The notes: generated from the letters alone by a model not told the origin. Shown: positions 37,001 to 50,738, counted from the first letter of the stretch. The stretch: 64,000 nt of DNA from Monosporascus cannonballus (GCA_004154925.1 QJNS01000264.1:1-64000), one strand, 5' to 3'. Numbers and translations: made by a program.

Positions 37001-40000
37001 GACAAATATTAATCCTAATTATAAAAAAACAAAATTACAAAACGTAATTAATAAAAATTTATTATAAATCCGGAATTTTAAAGATTTCGAATTAATATTT
37101 AAAAAAACGGATATTAAAATCATTATATTAATAATAAAAGAATAACTTTTCTAATATTAATAAAATATTATCCATATTATTTATTAACCCGTATAATCGA
37201 CATTTAACCTTAATTATTTAATCCAAACAAAAATACTTTAAACATTAAAAAACAAATTTAAAAATTATTATAATAAATTTAAAAAAATCGAAAAACAAAA
37301 TTTAAAAACTTTTTATTTAATATCGTAAATTAAAAGTTATAAATTAAAAGGATAATTTGTTAATAATTATAATAAATTATAATTCGAATTATATAATATA
37401 GAATTATATTAATTTTGTTAATTAAAAAAGTTTATTGCATATTTATTATACTACATAATTAATTTAAATTAAAACAAATTAATATTTCGTGTAAAGTTTA
37501 ATAAATTAAAAATTAATACAAAAATAAATTTAATAAATAAATAATATATTAATAGTTTTAATTAATATTATATGAATATTTATAATTATTGCGTTTTATA
37601 ACCGTGATATTACGCCAAAATTAAACATATTTTTTATTGTTAATTTTAATTAAAATTAATAAAATTTTATTTTTTATTTTTAACTTAATATTATAATTAT
37701 TTTTTAATTTATTATTAATATTATTATTTAATAAATATTATTTATTTTTAATGCGCAATTTTTTAATTTCGATAAGGATTATTATTTCGAATTTTTTTTC
37801 CGATATATTATTTATAATATTAAATTACGGATTATTACGTTTTGACGATGCCGGTAATTGCGGTATTAATATAAAAGTAAATAAATTATGCAAATATAAA
37901 TATAATAATAAAAATAAAATTAAGAAATTAAAAATATTTAAAAATAATAAGTTTTGCATTAATATTATAAACAAAAAAACGAAATAAATTTTTAATTAAG
38001 ATTATTTAATACGTTATAAATTGTGCATATAAGTATAAACATTATTATAACTGAAATTATGATTCCAAATTACGAGAATATATAAATTATAAGCCGGTTT
38101 AATATTTATATTTTTAGGATTATTATTAAACCATTAATTATTAATTTAAATCGAATAACTATATATGGAATATTTTAATTAGGACGGAATATAATTTAAA
38201 GCGGTTTTATAATTTTTTCTAAAATTTATTAAATGTATAACATAATAATAATTTATAATTTATATAAATCGATTTAGAGTATATAGATATAGGGCCGTTA
38301 TTTCCGATTAAGTAAATTCCGTTATTTATAAAAATTTGTTTATATTTTCTGAAAATCAAAAATATAATATTTTAATATTGTTATTTATCGAAATCGGGGA
38401 TCGCCTTAATTAATTTAATTTATTTAAAAATATATGAAATAAAAACTGTTTAAATTTAATAAAAATATATATTTATTTTATTCTTTAACGTTAAATAAAA
38501 ATAATTGTATAAAAAATAATGCGTTTATTTGTTATTTATATCAAATCTTTATTATTTTCTCAATAAATATTTTTACCGAATTAATTTTTAATAATTTTTA
38601 TATAAATATTTTCGAATTTAAACATTTAAATATATAAAATTAATTAAATATATATATATTATAATAAGATTTAACCGAAATTAAATTATTAAAATCTTTT
38701 TTAATATAATAATTTTATTTTTTTTAAATCTATTAAAATTGTTTTATATATATATTTGCTATTAAATAAGCTATATTATTAATACCTTATTTTTATTTAA
38801 TATTATAAATTAAAATTAATTAATTGGAAAACTTTATAAATAATATTTTAATAGGCCGAAAATTAAAATTAAAATTCAATAATTATTTTATTTTAATTAA
38901 ATTTATTTGTAATAAATTATATATTATTTTTTTATTATTTAAATTTATTACCTTATTTTTTATTATAATTTTTATATTTTTATAAATAATAGAGTTGTTA
39001 ATTTATCGGGCGTAAATTATTTTTGTTATTTTAATTTTGTATTTATTAAATATTGAATAATAAATAAATAATATGATTTATTAATAATTAATTATAATTA
39101 ATCGCTTATAATTATAAATTATTTAATTATATTATTATTATAAATCTTTATTTAAAAATCTTTATAATATATTTTATTATATTATTTAATTAATATTTAA
39201 TATATTTATATTAAATTTAAAAATAATGATAAATATAATAATATAAATAAAATTATATAATTATTTTAAATTATTATATATACAAATAAATATTTATACA
39301 ATATTTCGAAAATATAAAACTTAATAACTGTTTTTAAAAGTTTTAATAAATATTTCCGGTATATTATAATTTTCATTAAATAATTATACATATTTATAAT
39401 TTTGACTTTATTATTAATATAAAAATTAATTTTAATAATAAAATATAAATTATTAAATTAAATTTAAAAAATAATACTTAATAATTTAAATACATTACTT
39501 ATTAAAAAATTAAAATATTTTTAATTTAAACGTTAATTATTAAATATAAAAAAATAATAATAATAATTTCGAAACGATTAACCTTAAAACGTTAAATTTT
39601 CGTTTTATAATTATATTTAAATAAACCGTTAAGTTAATAAAAATTATTTTATTTTAATAATAAATTTATTTTATTAATAATTATTAAATTATATTATTAT
39701 TCGAAAATAAAATTTAATATAATAATTTAAAATTAATTATTTAATATTTATTTTAAATTCAAAACAATATAATTATATTATTTAGCAATTATATAATTGA
39801 AAATTTTTAAATTAAGTTTTTTTATATTTACAAATATTAAAATAAAAAATGAAATATAAAGTTATTAATATAAAAAATCGTTATTTTTTATTAATTTATT
39901 TAATCATATAATTTAAATAATAATTAAATTAATTATTAACAAAAGTTTTAAATAATTTAAAAAAATTAAATTTTATTTTAATAATAAAATAATATTAAAT

Positions 40001-40650
40001 TTTCCGAAAATAAAATTATATATTATATTAATTTATTTATTTTATAAAATACGACTTTATTTATTAAATATAATATTTAATATAAGGCGAATAAATTAAC
40101 GGCGTAAAACCTTTATAATATTATTAATTATATATTTAATATTAATATATAAATTAATTATATTTATATTAAGAAAAAACTAATAAAAATATTAAATATT
40201 TAAAAGTTTAAAATATTTATTGTAAATTTTTGAATATATTAATTGAATTTAATTATTTAAGAAAAAATTTTATTTCGGAACTTATTATAAGTAATATTAA
40301 ATGTTATATATTATTATTTTGATTTATAAAGTTATATTATTATTATATTAACCCAAAAAATAAAAAAATTAAAATATATATTAATCGGAATCTTAAGTTA
40401 TTTTTTATTATAATTATTTTTATTTTATATTAATTAAATTATTATTATATTAAAAAATAACAATTTTAATTTTATATTAAATTATATAAATTAAAATATT
40501 AAAAACTTTAAAATTAATATATATTATTAAAATTAATATTAATAATTTTTGCAAATTTATATAGGAACGTATTAAACGGAATAAAAAAATCATAACTTAT
40601 TATTAGGCCTTATTTTGGAAGGTTTATTATTTTTGTAAATATTATTTTTA
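31021..40650. other. extremely AT-rich DNA, content not recognisable
   Basis: About 9.6 kb of almost pure A/T in which surviving C and G occur mostly as CpG. No LTR pair, RT box or long frame could be recognised; the longest open frames (60-80 codons) are low-complexity Ile/Asn/Tyr/Lys strings. It is most likely old, heavily RIP-mutated transposon sequence. The composition also resembles mitochondrial DNA, but no mitochondrial gene was seen. Confidence 0.6.
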
Positions 40651-40662
40651 AAGGAGTTTAAC

Positions 40663-40868
40663 TGATATATTCAACCCCTGACAGATACTTCTTGATCAAA
40701 AGCTATAGCTGTGGTTACGGCTGCTGCGCCGTAGGCGCAGCCACAACCTCCAAAATGGGTTCCTGATCAAGATGAGGTAAGGCAGAACAAGGCGATCAGG
40801 GCTCGACCTAACAACGTTCCACTTTTAGTAGTGTAATAGCTAGACTCTTGTTCTTCTATGCCGTAACA
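40663..40868. repeat. unmutated 206-bp island, possible solo LTR
   Basis: GC-balanced sequence with normal CpA and TpG content inside the AT block. It begins TGATATATTCAACC and ends GCCGTAACA, which would suit LTR ends. It contains the hairpin GGCTGC..GCGCC, GTA, GGCGC..AGCC at about 40718-40742. No clear 5-bp target duplication is visible, so the boundaries are tentative. Confidence 0.45.
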
Positions 40869-41470
40869 ATATTATAAACCAGCTATGAAGATGGAAATAA
40901 ATTATTATTAGTTTCGAGATTTAAAAGTACGGCAATTTCCCGATTATTTTCGGGTTTTCAAAAGGTTTATCCGAGCTAAAAGGTACGATTCCTGTTGTCC
41001 TAAAGCTCGAATAGACTTTTTAGAAATTAAAGGCCTTTTCGAAAATATTATAATAAAGTTTGAAAAAACGTTATTTGTTAACAGAAACTATAATTAGAAA
41101 ATAATCAAAATTTAAGGTTTTTTCATGTAATATTGGTTTCATATAACAAATATTTTAGCATTAAGTAAGTACAAGATATAAAAAAATATATAAAAATATA
41201 TATAAATAACGTATTTGATTTTATTATTTATATTTAATTATAAATTCGATAGTAATATAAATAACGCATTAATTTAGGATAAAAATTGTTAATCGTTAAA
41301 GTTAAAAGATTTCGTTTCGAAAAAATAAATCTTATAAAGATTTTCCAAGGTTATTATAACGTTACTTTAATCTAAGTCGTTAAAGCCATATTTTTATTTA
41401 AGAAAATAATGCGAAAATTATTTTTTAAATAATTTAATTTAATGAAGATTATTATTAGTATTAGACGTCG
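40869..41470. other. moderately AT-rich spacer
   Basis: Less eroded than the preceding desert, but every frame is broken and no known motif is seen. It could be the internal region of an element whose LTR is the 40663-40868 island. Confidence 0.35.
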
Positions 41471-41840
41471 TGTGACGGCTAAACGGTTAACCAACTATTA
41501 AACTTAAGTCGTACGAGTTTCTGTTAGCAAAGACATTGTGAAAATCTAAGTAATAATATAGTAAACTTGTTACGTCTTGTAATATTAAAGACGTTTTAGA
41601 TAACGAATTATTATTGCAAGTTGGTACTATTTAAATTATAGAAATAATAAGCGTATTTATCTTAATCCGCTTTACTGGCTTATTATTAATAATTAGTAAT
41701 CCGGTTTATTGAGTTACTACTAGTAAATTGATAATTCGGCTTATTGGCTTATTACTGGTAAGTTAATAATCCATTACGTAATTTAACTTACTTAGTTTTT
41801 TTAGCTGTTTTTGTTACGACCGCTTTTGGAGGCCGTAACT
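41471..41840 (-). repeat. solo LTR of the Gypsy-1 family, reversed
   Basis: The first half follows the reverse complement of the Gypsy-1 LTR closely: TGTGACGGCT at the start, then TTAAGTCGTACGAGTTT, TTACGTCTTGTAATATTAAAG and GATAACGAATTATTATTGCAA. The second half is more diverged but ends near GGCCGTAAC, the complement of the LTR start. No internal Gypsy sequence adjoins it. It is a diverged sub-family copy or an old recombination product. Confidence 0.75.
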
Positions 41841-42277
41841 TATTAAAACGTAATACAATTTCTCTTTTCCCAAAAATCTTGCTTTTAAAATTTCTTTTTC
41901 TAATAAGTTTTTTAACTTTTTAATTATGTTTAATCGTATTTCAAAACATCGCTTTTGTAAAACCGAATAACGTTATACTTTAGTTAACTTAATTAAAGTA
42001 AAAGGTTTCGAAATAATGTCGTGTTGTTTGGTTTTTGTTTTAAAGATTTTGTTAAATAATAAAAGGGGTTTTTCGTTATAAGGAATATATGTATCGTGCC
42101 CGGTTATGTAATAGGATAGGTATTCTTATTTTTATAGTTAACTATTATATTACGGGAATTTGTCTTTTAAAAAAAATTTGATTGTCGAAAAAAACTTTGT
42201 CCGATGTTCTTATCTGTTTATTTCGTGTTCGTCGTTAACGGCAATAGTACTAAAGATAAAGCGTTAAACTTATTAAC
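41841..42277. other. AT-rich spacer
   Basis: No recognisable gene or element. A short clean plus-strand frame near 41928-41985 is too short to interpret. Confidence 0.4.
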
Positions 42278-42368
42278 TGTAAAAGGCTTTACCTCAGCGG
42301 TCTGCAAATAGTTGTCAATAAGAGTTTATTTTCTAGCTAAAGAGAAAAGAAAAGGAAGATGAAAATAC
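42278..42368 (-). repeat. truncated Gypsy-2 LTR, reversed
   Basis: 91 bp matching the reverse complement of the last half of the Gypsy-2 LTR (compare 57390-57480). It starts TGTAAAAGGC and contains GCGGTCTGCAA and AATAAGAGTTTATTTTCTAGC. It stops exactly where the Copia-2 copy A LTR begins at 42369. The remaining half of the LTR is not found after 47822. Confidence 0.85.
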
Positions 42369-42531
42369 TGTCAGCTAGCAGGGAGTGCTCTAGCACCCCA
42401 TATATGGAAGATTCCCTCTGATCGGAACATATATGTTCCGGGACTAGATCACCTTAAAGTGCAGTGCGCGTTTTAAAGCAACTGCAACTAATTATTAATA
42501 TATACATAACTAATATTCTTTATATCTACTA
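42369..42531 (+). repeat. Copia-2A left LTR
   Basis: 163 bp, starting TGTCAGCTAGC. Contains two perfect inverted repeats: GGGTGCT.CT.AGCACCC-like (42390-42407) and GGAACATATATGTTCC (42425-42440). Confidence 0.92.
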
Positions 42532-45500
42532 ATTAAAAGTTTTATTCGTTTAATTAAAGTATACATTAATTAATTAATTATTATTAAAATAATGTAAGTT
42601 GTATATCAGTTATTAACATCGAAATACGTTAATAATAATAATAACGACCGTATTATTAACGTCCTCCGTTATTTATAAAAAACTTAAGGATTAAGATTGC
42701 TTTAAAGGCGAATTGTAATTTAAAATATATGCGTTCGATATTTGGAATTATATCGATCCTACTTAAAACTTTTAATAACTTATTAGATTTATAAAACTTA
42801 ATATAATTTTTTACTTAAAGAAAGGAATCCGTTATACGATACGAATTAATATCTTAAGCGGGTTTTCGGTTATATTTATATTTTTCGGAAAAAATACTAA
42901 AAAAATTAATTATATTAATTATTTAACGAATACCCTTAAAATAACGACCGAAAATAAATAAGCCTATAATTAGGACTTTACGCCGTATATTTAAAAAGAT
43001 CGGAAATACGATATCTTTTGTAAAAGTATTAACGACCTTACAAAATAAATCTTAAAATCGGTATTTTCAGCAATTAAAAAAACTAGCCTTTTTCTAAGAA
43101 AAAATTTACGAAAATGGTACGCCAACTTAGATAAATCCGATAAGGTATACGATAATAAATTTTTAATTAATATTTAACGAAAATATCGCAAAACGTTAAA
43201 ATAAATTTCGAAATTTAATAAAGAATTAAACGAATAAATCGTAAAATAATAAAAGAATTATGGCCTTAAGATAATAATATGGTATTCCAGAAACGAAAAT
43301 AACGATTATATAAGTTAATACCTTATATATAACATTAACCGTTATAATTAAGATATGAATTATTATTTTCTAAATAATCAAAAATTAAAATTAATAACGG
43401 TATAATTAATTTTTAAAAAATAATAATTAATTTTTTAGATTATTGGGTTATAGCTTATTTTATATTTATATTACGAAATATAAAGGTAATGTTTTTAATG
43501 TTTTATAGAATATTTATAAATTTTTTAATTAGGATAATTTTAATTAAGAAAATCCTAAAAATATTAATTTTTAACTATAAGGAAAGATCCTAAGTTATAA
43601 GCCGAAACGAAATAACCGTAAAGGTTTTTATACGGACCAAAACGGTAATAAGCGAAAACGTTAAAAATTAAACGTATAAAGTACCTATTACAAAACGTAC
43701 TTAATTAATTATTATATATTATTTAATTGTTATTATATATTCCATAAAAACTTTCAGAAAACTTCCGTTTTAACGATAAAGTAATAATATATATTTAAGA
43801 ACTAATTTCTGCCGATTAACCTTTAAAGGAAAAAATCGATTATTTATCGAAAAATATTAAAAAACTTATTATATAGAAGATAAATTAATTCTTAGAAAGG
43901 ATATAACGAATATTGATATATTTCTTAATTATTAATTAATGGAATGCTATAAATACCTATTTTATTTTTTAAAGAATTTAATAATTTTAAACTTAATTAA
44001 TAAATTTCTGAATTTTAAACTTACCGTATAAGGTAATAAGACATACGTAAGTAATAATTTCGTTTCGATTAAAAAATACGAAAAGGTTAATATAATTTTT
44101 CGAAGTCCTAACGGTACGAAAGTGTTATGTTTATATAACGTAACTTATTACAAAATTTTTATATATAATTTAATATTATTTTGGCAGTTTCGAAAAAACA
44201 TATTAATAAGATAATAAGAAAATTAATAATTATATTTAAATTAAATATAATTGAGTAATTATTACGTTAATAAATAAATTTAATTAATTCGTTATCGAAA
44301 ATATTAATAAAATAATATTTTATACAGCCTTAGTTATTTATAAATAAAACGTTAATTTAAAATAACGAAATTATTACGAATCGGTAACGATATTATATAG
44401 TACTTAAAATTAGGTTATTTAAGTTCCAAAATAATCGTTTAATTATATTTTTATACGAAACAAATTTGCTTAAAAGGTTTTATAATAATCAAATATTAAA
44501 TGTATAGTAAGGCGAAATTTAAAAGATTAATACGTTGCGAACTAAAAGAAATATCTCGATTAAGATAAAAAATTATTATTAATTTTATAAATTTTGAAAA
44601 ACTTTTTGAAAAATATAAATACGTTATATTTATTATTGACAGATATTTAGGTTTTATTCAGGATATTTACTTTAAAAACCTAAAGCAAAATATATTAATT
44701 ATAACGTTTTAATACTGTTTAAAAATGGTAAAAAATTAAAATAAGGTTTTTTATATATAATCAAATACAATAACAAAATCCTGAAAAATTATTAACTTTG
44801 AAATATATTTTAATTCTTTTTTTAATATTAATTTTAAACTTTTAATATTATATATTTAAATTTAAAATAGAAATATTAAATGTTTAAAGGATGTAATTAA
44901 GAAAAGAATAATTATAATATAAAACAATATTAAGTTATTTTTTAAATCGTATTTATTTTTAAAACGATAATATATTTATATAACCGTATTTTTAAATACG
45001 TATTTTTTTAATAAAATTTATACAAAACTTTTTATATTTATTTAACGTCCAAAAATAAAGTTATAATATTTAATCGAAAGTTTTAATAAGTTTATTTATG
45101 AATATATGCTTATATAATTTACGTTATAATAATTATTATTATAAAAAAATAAGAATTTCAAAAGTTAAATATTAAAATATATATTAATTATTTTATTAAT
45201 TATCGATTTATACATATTTACGAAATTTGGAACTTATTAATTAATAAGGTTATTATTATTCGAAATATATAGTTTGACGAAAAAGCCATTTTTAAGTAAT
45301 ATTAAAAATTTAAAAAACAATTTTTTATATATTATTAAAAAACTTCCAAAAGTTATTCCGATAAAACAAAATACTTAATTAAAATAATAATTATTTAATT
45401 TCTATATAAAAAAAATAAAAACTTAAGTAAAATAATTTAATTACCGATTAAATAAAAAATTAATTTTAAAAAAGTATTAATAACAAATATGTACGATATA

Positions 45501-47659
45501 GGGAAAAAATAAATTTATTTATAAAAAATTAAGTATTTTTATATAACTATTATATTTGAATTATTTCCGTTTTTTAAATTAGTATTGTTATTAACGTTTA
45601 CTTTAATAATTATTATAATTATTATGTCGACAGAAAAAATAATAGTAATTTTAAGTTTTTTATATATTATTTAACTTAAAATAACGGTAAAAAAATAAAA
45701 GTACTTTATAAGTTATAAACGTAAGTTCCCCGTATATTCCGGATTAAGAAAATATTATCCGAAATAAATATAAGGTATGGAAAGCTATATTTAATATAGG
45801 ACGTTTAACTTTTTCTATAAATACGTACGATAACCGGCCGGTAAATTGCGGAAATTTAAAGAAATTAATTATTCGAAATACGCGTTATTTTAATCGGAAA
45901 TATGATAATATTTTAATATATAAAAAGATATTTAGGTTATAAAACTAGGTATATAAACGTAACTTATTATTATCGCCGTAAAACCGTAAAAAATTAAATA
46001 TATATCCGTTAAAAAAATGTTCCGTAAAATCGAAAAGGCTTATTCGTAAAATTAAAAAAGAAATACGATTTTAAAAAGCCGTTAATTAGTTTTTTATTAA
46101 AAAACAAATTTTAAAATATGTATAAATATATATTTATAAATTTAATAAATATAGTTAATTTTAAAAATATATAACCGATTTTATCGTACGAAATAATTCA
46201 TAATTTAAAGTCGTTTATAGCGATATATATATAATTATTTTCGTTAAAAGGTTATTTTAAATTTTAATCGTTATTGCGGTTAAATTCGGTTTAAAACTTA
46301 AATAATATAACGTTATAAGCGCCTTTATAAATATTAATTTATTTTTTAAAATTTATATAAAAACGCCTTTAAGATATCCATAATATAATAAAATCTTTCT
46401 AATTAAAAAAGTATTATATGAATTAAGGGAATTATTTTTTATGGTAAAAAAACTTGATTAAAACGTTTATAAAGTTAAAATTTAACCCCGTTCTTTATAA
46501 ACCTTATTATTGTATTTTTTAAAAGGTATTTATTATTTTATAAATAATACTATTGTAATATATCGCGAAGGAAATTAAACTTTTGTTGATTAATTAATTT
46601 AATAAATATAAAAATAGTATATTGTAATAAAAAGTAAAAATTTATAACGGTGTTTTGGTATCAAAATAACTAGAAATAAATTTAATAAAAGAATTTCACT
46701 ATTTTAATCCGATTTTCTTAATAAATAAATTAATTTAATATTTAAAAGAAATCTAAATAATTCCTTAAAAATATCTATAATTAATATTAAGTTATTGCTA
46801 AATTTTAATTTAATTTATTTAAGCTTTAATAATAAATATTTTAAAAAAATCTGTTTTATTTTTTTCGTAATAATTAATACGTAACCTAATATAATATTTT
46901 ATATATCTCAATTTGCTCGATTTAATTTAAACCTTAATAATATATATTATAAAGTTGCCAACCGAATTATATTATACTTAATCAGAATTAAAACGTTAAC
47001 GTTATAATTCGAGAATAAGGATTTATTCAACATTTAAAATAACATTTTTTTTATTATTAATATAATTAATCGAAAAAATTCCTAAATTTATATTATAAAA
47101 TTATTCGGAAAAAGAACAAAATAGCGAGCGAATAAATAAAACATAATAATTATTTTTATAATAAAAGCAAAATTATTGTTTTTTGCATAAATTATAAAAA
47201 ATATTAATTTAATTTTTAATTAATTAAAAAATTAAAACTTATTTTAAATATAACATTAGTAAATATATAATATAATAATTAATAAATTATACGACTTATT
47301 AATACGGATATTATTTTATTAATAATAATATTACGGTATATAAATATATATAATTATTAATTATAATAAATTGTAAAAAAAACTTAATTGAAATAAATTA
47401 TATATTTATAAATAATATATTAATTAATAGTTTAACGAAAACCTTATTACGTAAACCTTTTAAATACTTTAAATAGTAATTAAGATTAATAAATATTACA
47501 AAGGTTTTCGATTAGTAGAAAAACGTTTTACGAAAAAGTTTAAAAATAATTTGGCTAATTAAAATAATTTAATCGCCAAAGGAAAAATAAAATTAATAGT
47601 TATGGTTTTAAAAATTATAATAATTAATACCGTAAATACTTTAAGGTATTAAGGGGGTG

Positions 47660-47822
47660 TATTAGTTAATAAGGAGTGCTTTAATATTTTATATACGGAA
47701 GATTTTTTTTGATCGGAACATATATGTTCTGGGACTAGATTACCTTAAAGTGTAATGCACGTTTTAGAGCATTTGCAACTAGTCATTAATACATACATAA
47801 CTGATGTCCCTTATATCTAACA
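47660..47822 (+). repeat. Copia-2A right LTR
   Basis: 163 bp, starting TATTAGTTAAT (RIP version of TGTCAGCTAGC) and ending CTAACA. It differs from the left copy mainly by C/T and G/A. Confidence 0.92.
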
Positions 47823-48203
47823 GATAAAGCGTTGATAAAGGGTCTCCTTACTTCTTAAAAATATTATTTATTTAACCGATATTAATTTGTAATAATGTTT
47901 AAATTTTTTCTAACATTATAATTACTAAATTAATAAGTGTTGATAAATTTACGTTAATACGTAATTTTAAATATATTTAAAAGAAAATTCTAGAAAAAAT
48001 ATAATATTTTCAAATTTGACATTAGTAAGACAATTAACTTATTACAAGTATATATTAACTTTAATGCAATTTTAAATATTACTCGCTGAAATGGTGCGCG
48101 ACCTGTCTATGGCTGGTTCAACATCCCATCTAGCAACGGCGATATTTGAAGCCTTATGCCGCATATTTATAAATAGGAGTACAACGTACCGTAATATTCT
48201 ACC
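47823..48203. other. spacer between opposed Copia-2 copies with a coding-like remnant
   Basis: AT-rich except for 48085-48203, which is nearly unmutated. On the plus strand, 48088-48203 reads an open frame of about 38 codons (EMVRDLSMAGSTSHLATAIF and onward) that runs straight into the Copia-2B LTR. It may be a fragment of a host gene or of another element interrupted by the insertion. I cannot name it. Confidence 0.4.
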
Positions 48204-48366
48204 TATCAGATATAAGGGATATCAGTTATATGTGTATTGATAACCAGTTGTAAATGTTCTAAAACGCGTACTGCACTTTAAGGTGATCTAATTCCGGAAT
48301 ATATATATTCCGATCAAAGGAAATCTTCCGTATATGGGATATTAAAGTACCCTCTGCTAGCTGATA
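48204..48366 (-). repeat. Copia-2B LTR, left copy (3' LTR in element sense)
   Basis: 163 bp, RIP-mutated (TATCAG.. to ..CTGATA on the plus strand). Same family as 42369-42531. Confidence 0.92.
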
Positions 48367-50551
48367 TACTCTTTTAATACCTTAAAGCATTTACGCTATT
48401 AACTATTACAACTTTTAAAGCCATAATTATCTATTTTATTTTTCCTTTAGCGATTAAATTTTCCTAATTAGCTAATTTTTCCTTTAAAATGTTTCGCAAA
48501 ACGTCCTTCCGCTAATTAAAGGCTTCCGTAATATCTATTAATTTTAATTATTTTTTAAAATGTTTAAAAGGTTTGCGTAATAAAACTTTTGTTAAACCGT
48601 TAGTTAATATATTGCCCGTAAATGTATAATTTATTTTAACTAAGTTCTTTTTTGCGGTTTATCATAATTAATAATTATATATATCTATATGTTGTAATTT
48701 CGTTATTAATAAGGTAATATCGGCGTTAATAAGCAGTATAATTTGTTAATTATTATATTATATATTTAATAATTTTATATTTAAGGTAGTTTTTAAATTT
48801 TTAATTAATTAAAAATTAAATAAGGTTTTTTTATAACTTACGTAAAAAATTAATAATTCCGTTTTTATTATAAAAATAGTTATTATATTTTATTTATTTG
48901 CTTATTATTTTATTACTTTTCCGCATAATTTTATAACGTAAGTTTAAAAGCTTTTTCGGTTGATCGTATTATCCATAAAAAAGTATTATTTTAGGTATTT
49001 AATAAATTTTTATTTCCTAATTATAACGTTAACGTTTTAATTCCGATTAGGTATAATATGGTTCGGTTAGTAACTTTATAATATACGTTATTAGGGTTTA
49101 AATTAAATCAGGCAAGTCGAAATACCGCAAAAAATATATCGGGTTACGTATTAATTATTACGAAAAAAAATAAAACCGATTTTTTTAATATTTATTAATA
49201 AAGTTTAAATGGGCTAAATTAAGATTTGGCAATAGCTTAATATTAGTTATAAGTATTTTTAGAAAATTATTTTAATTTTTTTAGATATTAAATTAGTTAA
49301 TTTTTTTTAAAAAGTTAGATTAAGATAACTAGATTTTCCTATTAAGTTTATTTTTAATTATTTCGATGCCGAAGAATTATTATAGGTTTTTATCTTTTAT
49401 TAGGATATACCGTTTTTATATTTATTGGATTAACTAATTAACGAAATCTTAATTTTTTTGCGATATGCTGTAATAATATTATTCATAAAAAAGAAAATAA
49501 GTACCTTTTAACGAATAAAATAATAAGGTTCGTAAGAAACGGGGCTAAATCTCAATTTTTTTAAGTATTCCAGTAAAGTTTTTTTGCTATAGTAAAAGTA
49601 ATTGCTTTAGTTCATATAATGCCTTTTTAATCAGGAAAATTTTGTTACGTTACAGGTATCCTGAGGGCGTCTTTATATATATTTCGTAAGGTAAGTTAAT
49701 ATTTATAAAGGCGTTTATAACATTATATTATTTAAGTTTTAAGTCGAATTTAATTATAATAACGATTAAAGTTTAAAGCAGCTTTTTAACGAAAGTAATT
49801 ACGTATATATCGTTATAAGTGGTTTTAAGTTATTAATCGTTTTGTACGATAAAATGGGCTTTATATTTTTAAAACTAGTTATATTTATTAAATTTATAAA
49901 CGTATATTTATATATATTTTAAAACCTATTTTTCTCTAATAAAAAATAATTCACGGCTTTTTAAAATCGCATTTTTATAGTTTTATAAATAAGCCTTTTC
50001 GGCTTTACGGAATATCTTTTTTAACGGGTATATATTTAGCTTTTTATAGCTTTGCAACGGTAACGGTAAATTACGTTTATATATCCGGTCCTATGACCTA
50101 AATGCCTTTTTGTATATTAAGGTATTATTACTTTTCCGATTAAGATGGCGCGTATTTCGGGTAATTAACTTTTTCAAATTTTTGCAGCTTACCGGCCGGT
50201 TATCGTACGTACTTATAAAAAGGGTTGAACGTTTTATATTAAATGCGATTTCTTATATTTTGTATTCGTTTCGGATAATATTTTCTTAGTACGGAACATA
50301 CGGTGAACTTATGTTTATAATCCGTAGGGTATTTTCGTTTTTTACCGTTATTTTGAGTTAAATAATATAAGGGGAATTTAAGGTTACCTTTATTTTTTCC
50401 GTCGGCGCAATAATTGTAATAGTTATTAAGGCAAATGTTAATAGCGGTAATAGTCCAGGAGACGGAAGTAATTCGAACATAACGGTCGTATAAAGATAAT
50501 TAATTTTTTACGAATAGGCTTATTTTTTTTTCCGTACGTATTTTACGTTAG

Positions 50552-50738
50552 TGTGATGGAGCTGTATAGAGCCCTATTATAGAACACCGGATAAACGCCG
50601 ATACCAAGCAGCACTAGCACAGTGCTATATATACCAACATATATAATTATATTTTTATTTTTCCTTTCTTTTCTTTTTAGCTACAAAATAAACTTTTATT
50701 GGCAATTAATTGCAGATTCTTTAGGTAAAACCTTTATA
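50552..50738 (+). repeat. Gypsy-2 left LTR
   Basis: 187 bp, starting TGTGATGGAGC. A pyrimidine tract (TTTTTCCTTTCTTTTCTTTTT) lies near the middle. It ends CCTTTATA, originally ending in CA. Confidence 0.9.

Larger units (their letters stand above)
42369..47822 (+). mobile_element. Copia-2 retrotransposon copy A, RIP-inactivated
   Basis: 5454 bp with two 163-bp LTRs. A purine tract (AAGGGGGTG) precedes the right LTR and fixes plus-strand orientation. Copia RT strings survive at 46321-46431: AFIN.NL, then IYIKTP, then a KKALYELRE-like string with Ala changed to Val. It is the sister of copy B. It is riddled with stops. The outer flanks (AATAC left, GATAA right) do not match, so no target duplication is visible. 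Confidence 0.87.

Noticed and set aside
31021..40650. Mitochondrial DNA insertion, suggested by the A/T content.
   Set aside because: No mitochondrial gene, rRNA or tRNA was seen, and the surviving CpG with CpA loss points to RIP.
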